Assembly: GCA_009693345.1 (NCBI GenBank)
Contig: SHXL01000060.1
Coordinates: 1-13,352 of the forward strand
Length of the DNA stretch: 13,352 bases
Source: Betaproteobacteria bacterium
GTDB taxonomy: Bacteria > Pseudomonadota > Gammaproteobacteria > Burkholderiales > SG8-39
Direction of reading: 5' to 3'
The notes below the pieces were generated by a model that was not told the DNA's origin, did no database searches, and saw nothing but the letters and a program-made list of their open reading frames with translations. Below are positions 12,744 through 13,352 of this stretch, piece by piece. The position numbers were made by a program, and so were the translations under genes. Positions within the stretch are counted from its first letter, which is position 1, and each line of letters begins with the position of its first letter.

Positions 12744-13352
12744 TTAGACGAGTTTGATTAACTGCTTGCCGAAATTCCGGCCCTTCAGGAGCCCGATCAG
12801 GCCCTTGGGCGCGTTATCGATGCCCTCGAGCACTGACTCGCGGTACTTGAGCTTGCCGGCGACGACCAGGTCGAGCAGGGCCTTGTTGCCTTCCGGATAG
12901 CGCTCCAGCCAGTCGAACACGATCATGCCCTGCACCTTGATGCGATTGACCAGGACCGAACGGAACATCTTGATGCCGTAGGGCTCGGGCGAGTTGTACT
13001 CCGAAATCAGGCCGCAGATGGTGATGCGCGAACGCACGTTCATCAGGCGCAGCACGGTATCGAGGATTTCGCCGCCGACGTTTTCGAAGTAGGCGTCCAC
13101 GCCCTTCGGGCATGCGGCCTTCAGGCCGTCGAACAGTTTGCCGGCCTTGTAGTCCACGCAGGCGTCGAAGCCGAGTTCCTTGACGACGTAGTCGCACTTC
13201 TCCTTGCCGCCGGCGATGCCGACCGCACGGCAGCCCCAGGCCTTGGCAAGCTGGCCGACGACGCTGCCCACAGCGCCCGAGGCCGCGGAAACCAGCACCG
13301 TCTCGCCCGGCTTCGGGGCGCAGATGTCCTTCAAGCCGAAATACGCGGTACG
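12744..13352 (-). CDS. Zinc-independent medium-chain NADP-dependent oxidoreductase (CurA/PTGR-like), cut by the window edge
   Basis: The C-terminal 202 residues are visible, beginning RTAYFGLKDICAPKPGETVL at the right edge; the N-terminal catalytic part lies outside. The Rossmann segment is VSAASGAVGSVVGQLAKAWG, then a GFDACVDYKAG segment, a FENVGGEILDTVLRLMN segment, the ICGLISEYN segment and a C-terminal LKYRESVLEGIDNAPKGLIG segment, all typical of the leukotriene B4 dehydrogenase / curcumin reductase group. These reduce the C=C bond of alpha,beta-unsaturated ketones or aldehydes with NADPH. No cysteine cluster for structural zinc is seen in the visible part. It ends 15 bp before the GST gene and is probably the first visible gene of the operon. 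Confidence 0.9.
   Translation of the reverse strand, partial: RTAYFGLKDICAPKPGETVLVSAASGAVGSVVGQLAKAWGCRAVGIAGGKEKCDYVVKELGFDACVDYKAGKLFDGLKAACPKGVDAYFENVGGEILDTVLRLMNVRSRITICGLISEYNSPEPYGIKMFRSVLVNRIKVQGMIVFDWLERYPEGNKALLDLVVAGKLKYRESVLEGIDNAPKGLIGLLKGRNFGKQLIKLV

Noticed and set aside
1..13352. Anti-phage system, CRISPR array, tRNA, riboswitch or phage genes
   Set aside because: No array-like repeats, tRNA-like structures or defence-family motifs were found; the recognisable genes are all metabolic, transport or IS-related.

Overview
The window is GC-rich, almost wholly coding DNA. It looks like a betaproteobacterium of the Burkholderiales type: two Bug-family (TctC-like) periplasmic receptors lie within 13 kb, and histidine is degraded by the hutF/hutG (formimidoylglutamate deiminase) branch. 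The taxonomic call is inference. No rRNA, tRNA or CRISPR array was seen.

Left part (1-3655), histidine utilisation. The left edge carries the first 27 codons of an IS3-family transposase, pointing out of the window. Next to it is the N-terminal DNA-binding part of a GntR/HutC-type repressor, with a nonsense codon and cut off where the IS-derived DNA begins. A HutC-like palindrome remains between this dead repressor and hutG. hutG (+), hutI (-) and hutF (+) follow: hutG and hutI overlap tail to tail by 74 bp, and the hutI and hutF start codons are only 20 bp apart, with a perfect 11-bp palindrome between them that reads as a -10 element both ways. Together HutI, HutF and HutG would take imidazolonepropionate to glutamate. 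hutH and hutU are not in the window.

Centre-left (3687-5655), uptake proteins. A Bug receptor gene follows hutF on the same strand. It is followed by an ABC-type substrate-binding protein gene with an amber codon at codon 6, inside the signal peptide. No membrane or ATPase subunits are present for either.

Centre (5665-8999), acyl-CoA module. A fused NDP-forming acyl-CoA synthetase (-) starts 15 bp from a divergent SDR gene (+), which is ATGA-coupled to a PaaI-type hotdog thioesterase gene. A hairpin repeat sits in the 33-bp gap before the next, convergent gene.

Right part (9033-13352), a compact minus-strand operon. In order of transcription it holds a zinc-independent MDR oxidoreductase (cut by the window edge), a Nu-class-like GST, an SDR, an MFS transporter and a second Bug receptor. 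The MFS frame has no ordinary start codon that keeps its first membrane helix; an AUA overlapping the SDR stop codon is the best-placed candidate. The set looks like uptake plus redox and glutathione-dependent modification of an organic substrate, but the substrate is unknown.

Most striking overall: an IS-truncated hut repressor beside an intact-looking operator, the symmetric hutI/hutF start region, and three genes (hutC remnant, ABC receptor, MFS) each carrying a point lesion in a start or sense codon.
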